64,000 nt of DNA from a virus. Of the stretch, positions 44,001-50,358 are shown piece by piece (the stretch's first letter is position 1; each line of letters starts with the position of its first letter). The notes beneath the pieces are model-generated. The model made no database searches and was not told the origin of the DNA. It was given only the letters and a program-made list of their open reading frames with translations. Position numbers and translations under genes: made by a program. The stretch covers positions 1 through 64,000 of IMG/VR virus record IMGVR_UViG_3300033273_000282. The stretch is one strand, 5' to 3'.

Positions 44001-46412
44001 GGTGGTTCTGGTACAACTAACCCATATGGTGGTGTTGGCCAAATTGCATTTACTGATGCTAATAATTTCTATGCTAGAGGTTCTTCGGCAAGAGTTGACT
44101 CCGAAGCACAATGGAGTGCTTGGGCAAAAATCTGGACCTCCCAGAATGATTACACTACAGATCCCGTAAATACTGCTGATATTGCTGGTCCTAATGCTTA
44201 TCGCTTGAGAAACAGAACTGGTCTCTGGTATCAGAATGCCAACACGTTTATCTTCGGAGATCTTGGTGATAGAAGACTACCTTCTTACCAGACCGCTAAG
44301 GACTTCAACACTAGATTGAGAGTTCTTGAAGATACTGGTGCTGGTCTAAGATACGATATTTACATTGGTACAGTTACTGCTGCTACTATTACTGCTTTTG
44401 ATAACGCTCCTTTCACCAGCAACCCACCACTAGTCAAACTACTTGACGCTTTTGGTAACGATCCTGGTGAAATTAGAGTTTCTAACATTGAAGTATATAA
44501 TAATGATGGTACTGTTCTTGCTAATAGAACTGCTCCTGGACTTGACTACAGTCAACTATATGCTGTTGTAACTGGTACACTAGAAGTTGGTGGTTCCTTT
44601 GAAACCTCTGGCGGAGATCCAGTAATTGCTCTTGGCGATAATACTGTACAGATCGGTTTTGACGACTACTCAATTTCTTCTTTCGATGGCAATGCTGATG
44701 GTATGCCTGATGGAAACGTAGAAGTTGTACGTCTCGAAAGTGTTGCTGGCGAAGGAAAACTAGTTATTGGTAGAGCAGATGGTGCTCAAGGTAGTGCTAC
44801 CTCACCTGCTATTTGGTTCAGGTCTTCTGATACTATTCCTCAAGATACTACAGGTTACTACACTGTTAGAATGGTTGCCACTGGTGGTGACGCCAACGCA
44901 GGCAGTGGTGCTCTTGATGTTCAAGTAGCAACTCCAAATTCATTTACCGTTGGCAGCAACATTATCTGGAACGAAGGTAACGTAGTATTCAACACTACTA
45001 ATACAGCATCTACTACAGATCAAAATGGTGATATTACTATTAAGTCTGCTGTCTTTAGAGATGAGAATGGAGACTTTGCTGCCAACGTAATTACAGCAGA
45101 CCTTACTGGTACTGCTTCTGGTAACCTAGACATTGACGGTGGCACTTTACAGGGTGATCTGTATATTGGCACAACTGGTTCTCCTAATGATCTATATGTT
45201 AGAGGTAACACTCTAATGGATGGAACAGCAAAGGTAGATGGTGACTTCACTGTTGACTACGATGGCAACCTAATCTTTGCTGATGTATCGGAATCAAAAG
45301 TTGGCATCGGAACAGCATCGTTCCCATCCGATGAACCCACTGCTAAGTTAGTAGTTCAGGGTGCTGCTACATCGTCTACTTCTTTCCTCGTTACAGGTGG
45401 TGGTGCCAATATTGGTTCTGCCCTGAAACTACAACACCAAGGAGCAACAGGTAGTACTGGCACTGATGGTACATGGAATATTGCCTTTGGTGCTAATGAG
45501 TTAGACTTTGGAGTTGGACAAAACAGCGTTGGTGCTGCTGGTGGTATGTACCTCTATCACAAAGATGGTAATACAACTAACGTTCCTTTGATTCTCAAAA
45601 CTCAACATGTTGTTATTCCATTCCGTCTTGGTGTTGGTAACAACAGTCCTGGATTCGGTCTAGATGTATCAGATAATGCTCGTATCGACACCTCTCTCAC
45701 AATTGGTAAGACCAATAACAATAATGGAGCACCAATTTACTTCCTTGGCGCTACTGGTGGATCTTACACTGATGGTTATCTAAGCAACTTCCGTGTTGGC
45801 AATCAAATTAGTGGTGATGACATTTTTGAAATTACTGCTGGTGATCACGGTGATGCCAATAACGAATGGAAGGCAACTCCTGCTCTTGCTATTCAAGGTA
45901 GCAATAATAGAGTTGCTATTAACACAACTGCTTTTGGTGGCACAGATCCTGAAGAAGTTGATGAATTCGACAACCCAATCCAGAGAGTCTATACACTCAA
46001 CATTCAGGGTGATGTTAACTTCAATGGTCAACTATTCAAGGACAACGCTGAGTTTGTTACTTCTCGTTGGACTGAAGCCCCTAACGAAATTGATATTTAC
46101 AGACCTTCTAAGGTTGGTATCAACTTCACAACTGATAAGAACCCAGGTTACGCTCTAGATGTTGAAGGTTCTGTAGATATCAACACATCCACTGTAGGTG
46201 TCGATGGCGACACTACCAACGCTAACGTATTGAGAGCAAATGGAGATCCACAATGGTTGGATACATATGGTGTTATCAAGGCAAACAGAAACAGCATTAC
46301 TGAAAATATCACTATTCCAAATAATATTAATGCCATGTCTGTTGGTCCAATTGAAGTTGGTAGTGGTAACACGATCACTGTTGACGACGGTGGTGTTTGG
46401 ACTATCTTATAA
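35049..46412 (+). CDS. giant tail-fibre/adhesin protein (3787 residues)
   Basis: Largest gene in the window. Order: GG-x-GY beta repeats (about residues 60-135); a right-handed beta-helix start near 296-370 (GDDDNDGRSPVNPVRTIKKA, pectate-lyase-fold type); two copies of a helical module (IADE ... C+RD; about 757-965 and 1020-1130); seven tandem beta modules (about 1162-1800); an 18-residue His repeat (1802-1880); a second adhesin part; DGLDADLLDG-type fibre repeats near 2880; and an ending with GIGTASFPS and AMSVGPIEV...VTVDDGGVWTI, a common phage fibre C-terminus. Probably a trimeric host-recognition fibre. Own late promoter; a chaperone candidate lies downstream. Confidence 0.8.
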   Translation: MSFQLNSDREQLRGVDSTIIGSSSVRIRAGQGTEEREIFQTKVDPSSGLPRVGINRTGRRVDFIKVTASGQNYTDTPTVEISAPTLPGGIQAVASATTDAFGRITSIGIDNQGDGYEFAPTVNITGGGGTGAAAEAALDIIEFELDVNGAIRTSTSIISDTANILNLDIDNLVTPDIKIRAPHLKTFMNGGGEAFPTSPTPVNKNDYFYVLNNVYQALNNGVTGNIPPFHDDGIELNGTVQFKHIGYRIEGNPDVKFYGEGGNAGVFPRSITPLLGDKSDKIATTEYVLNLATNDVGGRIYVSEQIGDDDNDGRSPVNPVRTIKKACQLAWQTPGVKESVIVAGGNYIEDNPISIPPDCSIVGDNLRLVIIRPNNLNKHIFKFGDKNYVIGVTYQDKVNSSGASVGTWDFAMVFDDKQRITYDAEANGDFGINFPVGHQFFGPESFSAQFAFNSGGASLSSGIQIFGVSTGTLGRIGAVTFDITDTNNQNVYLEGSVADLVKESGAGFQSAETFLFGGTGTTFWKGTTDYDLGDVVFATGVDNEGGLIANVYTVVQEGTSGITQPDHTSGQLSNGTVIFEYTRAAYSVNFSEINSTRAEGEVVFVNEDQESILPIIRVDFSQQGTFTDGFQSDLYGNAEDLGGVIFYTNPLEGANNIHDFKEGDEIEITGMPVTGSYDLTFLNGKQRIYKVLEDADGRARRFVIPKKIPTSFNLELENNWNPDDYGAVVSVKYASKSVTLSLLNSPNKFPLATPVARRYQDACLQIRNNRDFIADEVVGRINDQFKKEYFSVYDIDATDPAAVVFKVFAGTSTFVHTYVSGGTVTVTATGNTYNISNFEYDNTTGVATITTSSNPGLVEDDTVQLADILVSCVISGEVVEKTYPSWNIPVSDEKCKRDVRHFLNALTQDLEFGSNYNIIKAAQRYFDAGQIEYVDYEIIQTVRAIEYARELAIYAMRKWRTGDGSPGQTVYVPSYASQNDQYIDQTIIDDPATPACANVYNAIQTLSYLYVDVIANNASGTYLDAAYLISRNKDHIADEAYLRTKQQYPSLALNNIDERKCRRDINYIITGVLRDLVLGGNTGAVSYAELYYTGTGLTGIPASELGATRFAFQKVRDLSIQAMRNWTTSAGNPVSPLFTLIPQFTDNTILVDANGTPTFQGTPTDATYDPATGDFVMTFAAPHGVTTNESIRIEIESFVFKCAMDNYRSEHYLPESDQTAATQLIPVDSVTANTITINVGASGSDVTFTPTDATYDPSTGNFTMEIGAHTLSLGEGIVLDDNSFTFRCAMDGYDSQKTYPRPGIDPFAGRSMKITGSTETSITVNVGASGPNKTFQPSDATYNPATGDMVVTVGQHGLGVGRSVVLSDNSFTFTCDMDNNATEKSYPRPGIDPFAGKSIAITSVGVTTHSPSNASYDPAAGTLQFTLVGHGFSNGDYIKIDDNAITFTCDLDGNASQHTYPRSYEYASGRWFAVQVIDADTLQITGLPIPRDQSTHTYVSFAPNSLSRQDGTFTINVGTSDADVEFTPTNATYDPSNGDLELTIGSHSLVAGEGIVIADNSLSFSCDMDNRDSTKTYPRPGIDPYAGRSIPITSVTANTITVNAGVSGPNKYFTPTAATYSPVTGDMTVTVGQHGLGVGRSVVLEDNSFTFTCLTDPSDPKTYPRPGQDPFAGKSIPITAVGSTSHDVTDAPYNPSTGIITLTVANHGFSNGDYIKVADGSLTYTCDLDGNTVQKSYPRAGYDYPSGRWLQINGVTTNTFQINVGPSSYTGTHTYVGGTASNAIERQDGTFTIFVGTSSDTSTHTFVSATTNAIKHEPQSTHYFEGATANSVKHLPQSTHTFVRATSNAIKHEPQSTHQFVSATTGAVKHLPQSAHDFQRVIGTNVVAAYPSGGSPVCADVEASLTTSFALIDGILEFAADPDSPTAIQPGTTTKTTGTLFTGDSIISYPTNVLRDANNNYVTIRGIYDDLPIISASPYTQNSSIISKLGGSGALIDGSKVKSPNCPFPGLSDGKATFPNQGKSMVASAFTIVSEQNGIGYKVIEDGYTQLVSVFCIFTVDGILCESGGYASVTNSASNFGTYALRSVGIRREPYEFDAGYSDSQGYQRAFIDVVSESITGFTEFTIDNLGRIPLEHYVVRVDGYESADLDDEYFIDKVEVLREGPPFRARVTLTDGSGAGTIQLRNKSTGLTVSPASLSQLNVALHRPSICNSSSHTWEFVGSGVDYNALPENGGIKVDANEQVSENYGRTYVSGTDELGDFKVGTFAKIENRTGNITFTGTVSISEVEFLKLRGGDVVVTGFDNSNTLGGTLSSDSKLPTQKAVRDYIINNLGQYLNKNYSTNPVPRALVELTDSGLISESQLPASSPIEVYTVEDQAARLALEGIRAGDIAIQDGEAYILNTDSESLFAGIAVDSSLQFTANAIFTGSNTGGKIQLTEYRQGVVKRITIPDGGGGSGYSTSNPPTVVITDTGTTLGHVPATAEAVVAGGEIVAINITESNGYFGGQGYSDVPTISFTNTGGGSGASANAEIESRLYGNIVNAIKINATDTIESSDVPSETVNIIRTVNTSGSNNANWVSLSTSSVPADRITDGPIPTGILANNSTEANSNTALFGDQSYKKVVKSVRGSEERYFITTADASGSDYLVFLSTSQNNTGLLLIGHQVTGVTGIQPGTTITQIADITVGTDTFKRVTLSDGLTNAIPTGSIVEFIRPPSPILLESTSRTSGFIESVQIENGGQDFAQDEGGTFNYNNVEVLGGVGTIIQRMQLNFRIESGVVTNVTVAQGGEGYEADFTITDIPTEIGTEGSGLILRAKVNTTDKQEGDIGIDVARVTSDTLSDEDFGTVGVARFKKSQFDVGDNGSVALFTGIDSGLDADLLDGNQSTYYRNADNINAGRLKPAYLSGEYNISITQQSGSTAKLTAKTGSLTSDLPPNDIIDGITADVRRNDANQLFDPATKEVDGVIVSTATDYNTVLSFRGGGSGTTNPYGGVGQIAFTDANNFYARGSSARVDSEAQWSAWAKIWTSQNDYTTDPVNTADIAGPNAYRLRNRTGLWYQNANTFIFGDLGDRRLPSYQTAKDFNTRLRVLEDTGAGLRYDIYIGTVTAATITAFDNAPFTSNPPLVKLLDAFGNDPGEIRVSNIEVYNNDGTVLANRTAPGLDYSQLYAVVTGTLEVGGSFETSGGDPVIALGDNTVQIGFDDYSISSFDGNADGMPDGNVEVVRLESVAGEGKLVIGRADGAQGSATSPAIWFRSSDTIPQDTTGYYTVRMVATGGDANAGSGALDVQVATPNSFTVGSNIIWNEGNVVFNTTNTASTTDQNGDITIKSAVFRDENGDFAANVITADLTGTASGNLDIDGGTLQGDLYIGTTGSPNDLYVRGNTLMDGTAKVDGDFTVDYDGNLIFADVSESKVGIGTASFPSDEPTAKLVVQGAATSSTSFLVTGGGANIGSALKLQHQGATGSTGTDGTWNIAFGANELDFGVGQNSVGAAGGMYLYHKDGNTTNVPLILKTQHVVIPFRLGVGNNSPGFGLDVSDNARIDTSLTIGKTNNNNGAPIYFLGATGGSYTDGYLSNFRVGNQISGDDIFEITAGDHGDANNEWKATPALAIQGSNNRVAINTTAFGGTDPEEVDEFDNPIQRVYTLNIQGDVNFNGQLFKDNAEFVTSRWTEAPNEIDIYRPSKVGINFTTDKNPGYALDVEGSVDINTSTVGVDGDTTNANVLRANGDPQWLDTYGVIKANRNSITENITIPNNINAMSVGPIEVGSGNTITVDDGGVWTIL
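38532..40451 (+). repeat. seven tandem beta modules with an 834-bp super-repeat
   Basis: Modules start at 38532, 38793, 39054, 39276, 39627, 39888 and 40107. Each reads roughly Y-[DN]-P-x-[TS]-G, then HG/HxL, G-x-x-V-V-L-x-D-N-S-F-T-F-x-C, then K-[TS]-YPRPG. Modules 2-4 and 5-7 correspond pairwise at 834, 834 and 831 bases, so a block of three modules was duplicated. Each module keeps one Cys. Confidence 0.85.
40452..40689 (+). repeat. 54-bp tandem repeat (18-residue His/Pro motif)
   Basis: Units begin at 40452, 40506, 40560 and 40614, with a partial fifth at 40668; the period is exactly 54 bases. Protein consensus: STHxFxxATxNAxKHxPQ, the position before PQ alternating Glu and Leu. Each unit has two His. 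Confidence 0.9.
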
Positions 46413-46428
46413 ATAGTTGATATAAATA
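46408..46428 (+). promoter_or_regulatory. double late promoter
   Basis: TATAAATA at 46408-46415, overlapping the stop of the giant fibre gene, and again at 46421-46428, 24 bases before the ATG at 46453. Confidence 0.65.
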
Positions 46429-46452
46429 GATCCGAAGGACAACCTATAACTC

Positions 46453-47361
46453 ATGGCTAGTATTTTAGAAGTAAGTGAGATTAGAGCTGCTGGGGGATCC
46501 ACAGCTCTGTCGCTTAATGCTGATGGCACAGTCAACATGCCACAGGGTATGACGATTGGAGGCACCGATCCTTTTAGTCAACTCGGCATTGAAAGAGGTA
46601 ATCGTGCTGCTCGATCCACCAACGCTGGAGAAGCTGTTAGGTATAATGATGAAGATCATCAACTAGAGCATTACTATGAAAATCCAGCAGGATCTCCTTC
46701 GACAGCTTTGTGGGTTCCTGTTGGCGGCAGAAAATTGGTTGCCTGGGTTGAAAGATCTGATTCTTTCGGCAGTGTTGATATTGTTTGGGGTCCTGGTACA
46801 ACTGCCAACCCACCACAATTCTATCACTCGTATGAAATTGTAATGAACTTCTATGAGCAAGGTGGTGGTAATGGTGAGTATTACTGTCGCTTTATTAAAG
46901 CAGATGGTAGTGTAGATACATCCACTAACTATTTCCACATGGGTTCTGGTTGGCACGCTAATGATGGTCGTCCTAGAGATGCTTCAGGAACTGGTGGTAG
47001 AAGCTACTTCCAGATTACTACATTGAATAATAGTTATGAACTACAGTCAAACGGCGAAGCTTCTTGGTCTACTCATTTGTGGGTAGGAAATACACCAAAT
47101 AGTTCTACAGCTAACTATTGGTCATTCTTCTATCATGGTGGAGGTGCTACAGAACAAAATGGTGGAGCATACTATGGAGGTGGTACTTGGAGAGGTGCTT
47201 CCCAATATAACGGCACTGGATATCCTTTGAGTGGAATTAGAGTTTATAACAACCAAAACATGAGAGGTGTTTCTAATGGTTGTAACTTTGCTTGTGCTGT
47301 TTATGCTACTCAACCATCTATTAGGGACTACCCTGCTGCTGGTCCATACATGAATGTTTGA
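46453..47361 (+). CDS. tail-fibre/adhesin-like virion protein
   Basis: 302 residues. The N-terminal MASILEVSEIRAAGGSTALS is a common start of phage fibre proteins. The C-terminal 200 residues are Gly/Tyr/Asn/Trp-rich (GGGATEQNGGAYYGGGTWRG), like a surface-exposed receptor-binding head, and contain an SGIRVYNNQNMRG strand pair near the end. Own double late promoter directly after the giant fibre. It may form the distal tip or a short fibre. No enzyme motif. Confidence 0.65.
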   Translation: MASILEVSEIRAAGGSTALSLNADGTVNMPQGMTIGGTDPFSQLGIERGNRAARSTNAGEAVRYNDEDHQLEHYYENPAGSPSTALWVPVGGRKLVAWVERSDSFGSVDIVWGPGTTANPPQFYHSYEIVMNFYEQGGGNGEYYCRFIKADGSVDTSTNYFHMGSGWHANDGRPRDASGTGGRSYFQITTLNNSYELQSNGEASWSTHLWVGNTPNSSTANYWSFFYHGGGATEQNGGAYYGGGTWRGASQYNGTGYPLSGIRVYNNQNMRGVSNGCNFACAVYATQPSIRDYPAAGPYMNV

Positions 47362-47390
47362 TTGTTCTTCTACTACCACAATTTAAAGAA

Positions 47391-47747
47391 ATGAAAAAAC
47401 TAAGAGAAATTACTAGAGAAGAAAAAATTAATTTTTATTGGAATCTAGGAGAAAGACCAGAAAATTATACCCACGTACATGGTGATGGTACATCAAGACC
47501 ATACACTCGGGAAGAATGGGAGGACATGATTTGGGAGCACAGAAGACATCCAGATCTATACAACAAAGATCTTTCATACATTGGTAAGCGTAGAGAGAAA
47601 TATCCCGATGAAACAGAGCAAATTGATGCTATCTGGAAAATTCTCAAGCACCTAAGAGACAATGGTACTGACCTTGGTCCAGAGGGAGCGGTGCTTGACG
47701 AAATCTTAAGTGTAAAAACATCTATTAGAAAACCCTCTGGTCTGTGA
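47391..47747 (+). CDS. probable tail-fibre assembly chaperone
   Basis: 118 residues from the ATG at 47391; the open frame extends upstream but the ATG after ATTTAAAGAA is more natural. The C-terminal YPDETEQIDAIWKILKHLRD ... VLDEILSVKTSIRKP resembles the YPxxxDQLDALWH...IQAVKxKYPK ending seen in small proteins encoded beside fibre genes (XkdW/tail-fibre-assembly type). Charged, helical, no transmembrane span. Position right after the adhesins supports an accessory folding role. Confidence 0.5.
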   Translation: MKKLREITREEKINFYWNLGERPENYTHVHGDGTSRPYTREEWEDMIWEHRRHPDLYNKDLSYIGKRREKYPDETEQIDAIWKILKHLRDNGTDLGPEGAVLDEILSVKTSIRKPSGL

Positions 47748-47753
47748 TATAAT
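47748..47753 (+). promoter_or_regulatory. -10-like TATAAT before the oxygenase cluster
   Basis: GATATAATTAATTG, 19 bases before the ATG at 47773 and just after the upstream stop. No good -35 hexamer at 17 bases. Confidence 0.4.
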
Positions 47754-47772
47754 TAATTGAATTTCTTTTTAT

Positions 47773-48354
47773 ATGGATTTATTTGTTACTAAAGTATCTG
47801 ACTTTATCATTAAAGACATTGATACGATCCGATATGATATTATTAACTATATCCTAGAGGAAGAATCTAGTGCTCCTGTACGTGGTTCATATTCTATGAG
47901 AGGAGACACTGGATACCACTCCAGTGATACTTTGTGTGATCTAAAAACAGATTGGTCAAAAGATCTGAAGCTTCTTCTACATAGAATGCTTGAAGAACAT
48001 GCTGTTTCACAAGACAGAGCAATCCCACCCCCAGAACTTTCTAGGATTAATTGTTGGGGTATGGTGATGAGGAAAGGAGATCATTCTGTTTTCCACAACC
48101 ATCCATCTTGTATGTATAGCGGAGTGCTGTACTTAGATGTTCCTGAAGGTTTAGAAAAAGAAGGGCAACTTGTTTTTGTGGATCCAAGAACTCAAACCAG
48201 AGTTGGTAAGTATTACGATCACACGGTGTATCATAAAATTACTCCTAAGATTGGTCATGCCTATGTTTTCCCAAATTGGTTGGATCATTATGTAGAACCA
48301 CATTTTTGTGAAGGTGATCGAATCTCTATTTCGTTTAACCTTGCCGAGTTTTGA
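47773..48354 (+). CDS. 2-oxoglutarate/Fe(II) oxygenase (TIGR02466 type)
   Basis: 193 residues. GDHSVFHNHPSCMYSGVLYL with candidate iron ligands H108/H110, LVFVDPRTQ, the distal H172 (DHYVEP) and a 2-oxoglutarate-binding Arg in RISISFN match the putative 2OG-Fe(II) oxygenases grouped as TIGR02466. Members are presumed to hydroxylate proteins or small molecules; substrates are unknown. First of four consecutive oxygenase genes between the fibre and neck genes. Position suggests a virion-related substrate, but that is inference. Confidence 0.75.
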   Translation: MDLFVTKVSDFIIKDIDTIRYDIINYILEEESSAPVRGSYSMRGDTGYHSSDTLCDLKTDWSKDLKLLLHRMLEEHAVSQDRAIPPPELSRINCWGMVMRKGDHSVFHNHPSCMYSGVLYLDVPEGLEKEGQLVFVDPRTQTRVGKYYDHTVYHKITPKIGHAYVFPNWLDHYVEPHFCEGDRISISFNLAEF

Positions 48355-48360
48355 TAAATA
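48354..48360 (+). promoter_or_regulatory. late promoter motif ATAAATA
   Basis: TTGATAAATATT, overlapping the stop of the first oxygenase and 29 bases before the ATG at 48390. Confidence 0.5.
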
Positions 48361-48389
48361 TTTAAACACACCATTACTACGTGATAACA

Positions 48390-48578
48390 ATGGACACAGC
48401 AGAACTTAGAAAAAACTTTGACGATCAACTTGCTAACACTGATAAGCAAATTGCTGAACTAGAAGCAAACCTCGCCAAAGCAAAAGAATATAGACTAAAG
48501 TTGGTTGGTGGTCTAGAAACCCTAGATCTACTCAATCCCAAAGAAGAAACACCTGCTGAAGAACCAGCAGCAGAATGA
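48390..48578 (+). CDS. small coiled-coil protein
   Basis: 62 residues. One long helix with heptads (LRKNFDDQLANTDKQIAELE, then NLAKAKEYRLKLVGGLETL) followed by an acidic, Ala/Pro-rich tail. GTG at 48381 is an alternative start. It overlaps the next oxygenase gene by four bases (ATGATAA). An oligomerising adaptor is plausible; no family recognised. Confidence 0.6.
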   Translation: MDTAELRKNFDDQLANTDKQIAELEANLAKAKEYRLKLVGGLETLDLLNPKEETPAEEPAAE

Positions 48579-49273
48579 TAAACGCTAAAGATTTTGACAT
48601 CGACCCCTCATCTTGGGAGGTCGATGTTCTTCATATTGGACAGTCTCAAAATAGATTGGTGAAGATTAGAAACTTTTTCTCTAACCCTGATAAGGTTAGA
48701 GAAATTGGTATGCAAGCAGAACTGAAGAGCACTATCATGGGAGAAGTCTCTGCCATTCCTGGATACACAGGTAGGATAGGTGGAGTTGACATGAAGTTCT
48801 TTACTAATTTCAGAACTCCAATACTAGAAAGAATGGCTGCTCCCATGACCATTCTACACAATCCTAAACTAAGCATCTTTACAATACAAAGATATAAACC
48901 AGGGACTGAGTGTAGAGTTATGAGCATGTATCCACATGTAGATTGGATGCACTATGCTTGTGTGCTATCATTGAACACAGAAGAAGAATTAGCAGGCACT
49001 GATAGTGGCACAGGGTTCTGTAGACAGATTGAAACTGGTATGGAACACACTTGTTCCGACATCAATTATCGCCACCTTAGAGCAAGGAACCTGGATGAAT
49101 CTATGACTACTCTAGACCCTTCTACATTTGATAGAAAGGGTTGGGAGTTGTACCACATAGAACCACATGAATATAATACTCTGGTAATATACGAGGGTAA
49201 TGTCTGGCACATACCATATTTCAATACCAACTGGAAATGTGATCGATTAACCTTTAATGGATTTTTGAAATGA
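48575..49273 (+). CDS. 2OG-Fe(II) oxygenase-like protein (DUF6445 type)
   Basis: 232 residues. PHVDWMHYACVLSLN with H121-x-D123, then GTDSGTGFCRQ, and the distal GNVWHIPYFN with H212 follow the double-stranded beta-helix oxygenase layout; the overall pattern fits the family I recall as DUF6445. N-terminal region with SNPDKVREIGMQAE is typical of phage P4H-like enzymes. Reaction presumably hydroxylation; substrate unknown. Coupled to both neighbours by 4-base overlaps. Confidence 0.65.
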   Translation: MINAKDFDIDPSSWEVDVLHIGQSQNRLVKIRNFFSNPDKVREIGMQAELKSTIMGEVSAIPGYTGRIGGVDMKFFTNFRTPILERMAAPMTILHNPKLSIFTIQRYKPGTECRVMSMYPHVDWMHYACVLSLNTEEELAGTDSGTGFCRQIETGMEHTCSDINYRHLRARNLDESMTTLDPSTFDRKGWELYHIEPHEYNTLVIYEGNVWHIPYFNTNWKCDRLTFNGFLK

Positions 49274-49812
49274 CCTTTGATGCTATTTGGTATAAAACTA
49301 CTTTACCTAAAACTGTTATCAATTCTTTTTTAGAAGAATCTAAATTGTATGATACAGAACAAGCATCTTTGAGAGAAGATGTTATAAATTTAGAAACTAG
49401 AGATAGTAAAATTGCTTGGTTATCCAGTAATCATTGGATTGCTGGATTTTGTTATCATTATGTTTTACAAGCAAACGAAGGTAATTTTGGGTATGATATA
49501 AAACCTTTTGGAGATAAGTTTTTACAGTATACAACTTACTCGGAGGGTGAGTATTATGATTGGCATGTAGATACTATTAGAAACCAAGACTCAATAAGAA
49601 AATTATCTTTCACTCTACAGTTATCAGATCCAGAAGATTATTCTGGTGGTGAGTTACAATTTATTGATGAAGGAGATCAAATGTTTTTTGCTCCGAAAGA
49701 ACGAGGTACTATTATTGTCTTTGACAGTAGGGTAAAACACCGTGTGAAGAAAGTTAGATCTGGTTGTAGAAAATCTTTGGTTGGTTGGGTAGAAGGTCCG
49801 AGATGGAAGTAA
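49270..49812 (+). CDS. PKHD-type prolyl-hydroxylase-like oxygenase
   Basis: 180 residues. All expected residues are visible: H99-x-D101 (YDWHVDT), H157 (RVKHRVKKV) and R167 (CRKSLVGWVEGP), with LSFTLQLSDPEDYSGGELQF between. This is the PKHD/PiuC-like layout, whose members use 2-oxoglutarate, O2 and Fe(II). Starts on the stop of the previous gene (ATGA). Substrate unknown. Confidence 0.85.
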   Translation: MTFDAIWYKTTLPKTVINSFLEESKLYDTEQASLREDVINLETRDSKIAWLSSNHWIAGFCYHYVLQANEGNFGYDIKPFGDKFLQYTTYSEGEYYDWHVDTIRNQDSIRKLSFTLQLSDPEDYSGGELQFIDEGDQMFFAPKERGTIIVFDSRVKHRVKKVRSGCRKSLVGWVEGPRWK

Positions 49813-50330
49813 GAAAAGATTGGTTAGTCTTAGAGTGTCAAGGTCTTCTGGATGTCTCTAGTTTTATAGAATCTCCTCCAATAAAACTAGAAAGAGAAAC
49901 ATGTGATATCATTCAAGGAAAAACTTCTTCTAGATACAACCACCCAGCATTTAAAGAATTACACTACGATTGTAAGAACAAACTAGAGTATCTACTACAG
50001 GAAAAATTATATCCTACTTACTACTTCGATAGATTTTATTTCAATGGTAGTAGAATGGATAGACATGTAGATAGAGAATCTTGTGAGATTAGTGTGTCTG
50101 TAAATATAAGTTCTAACTTAGATCATGATTGGGGTCTTTGGTTTGAACTAGAGGATTCGTTTGAGTGTTTTACTTCTCCTGGAGATGCTATAATTTACCG
50201 AGGAATAGAGGTCCCTCACTGGAGAAAGAAAATGGTTGGAAACAAGAAATCGTATTTCCACCAGTTGTTCTTACACTACGTTAGAGCAGATGGACACTAC
50301 CTAGAATACGCCTATGACAGAAGATCCTAA
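49803..50330 (+). CDS. 2OG-Fe(II) oxygenase, P4H-like
   Basis: 175 residues from the ATG at 49803, overlapping the previous gene by ten bases; the longer frame needs a TTG start. H88-x-D90 (DRHVDRESCEISVSVNI) and distal H139 (GIEVPHWRKKM) mark the oxygenase core; FTSPGDAIIYRG is the usual strand before the distal His. The C-terminal LHYVRADGHYLEYAYD is also typical. Last of the cluster; a late promoter for gp13 overlaps its stop. Confidence 0.75.
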   Translation: MEVRKDWLVLECQGLLDVSSFIESPPIKLERETCDIIQGKTSSRYNHPAFKELHYDCKNKLEYLLQEKLYPTYYFDRFYFNGSRMDRHVDRESCEISVSVNISSNLDHDWGLWFELEDSFECFTSPGDAIIYRGIEVPHWRKKMVGNKKSYFHQLFLHYVRADGHYLEYAYDRRS

Positions 50331-50333
50331 ATA
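50327..50333 (+). promoter_or_regulatory. late promoter motif CTAAATA before gp13
   Basis: ATCCTAAATAGT, overlapping the stop of the last oxygenase, 25 bases before the gp13 start; it should drive gp13-gp16. Confidence 0.6.
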
Positions 50334-50358
50334 GTATTAGGGACTTTGTGTAAGATAC

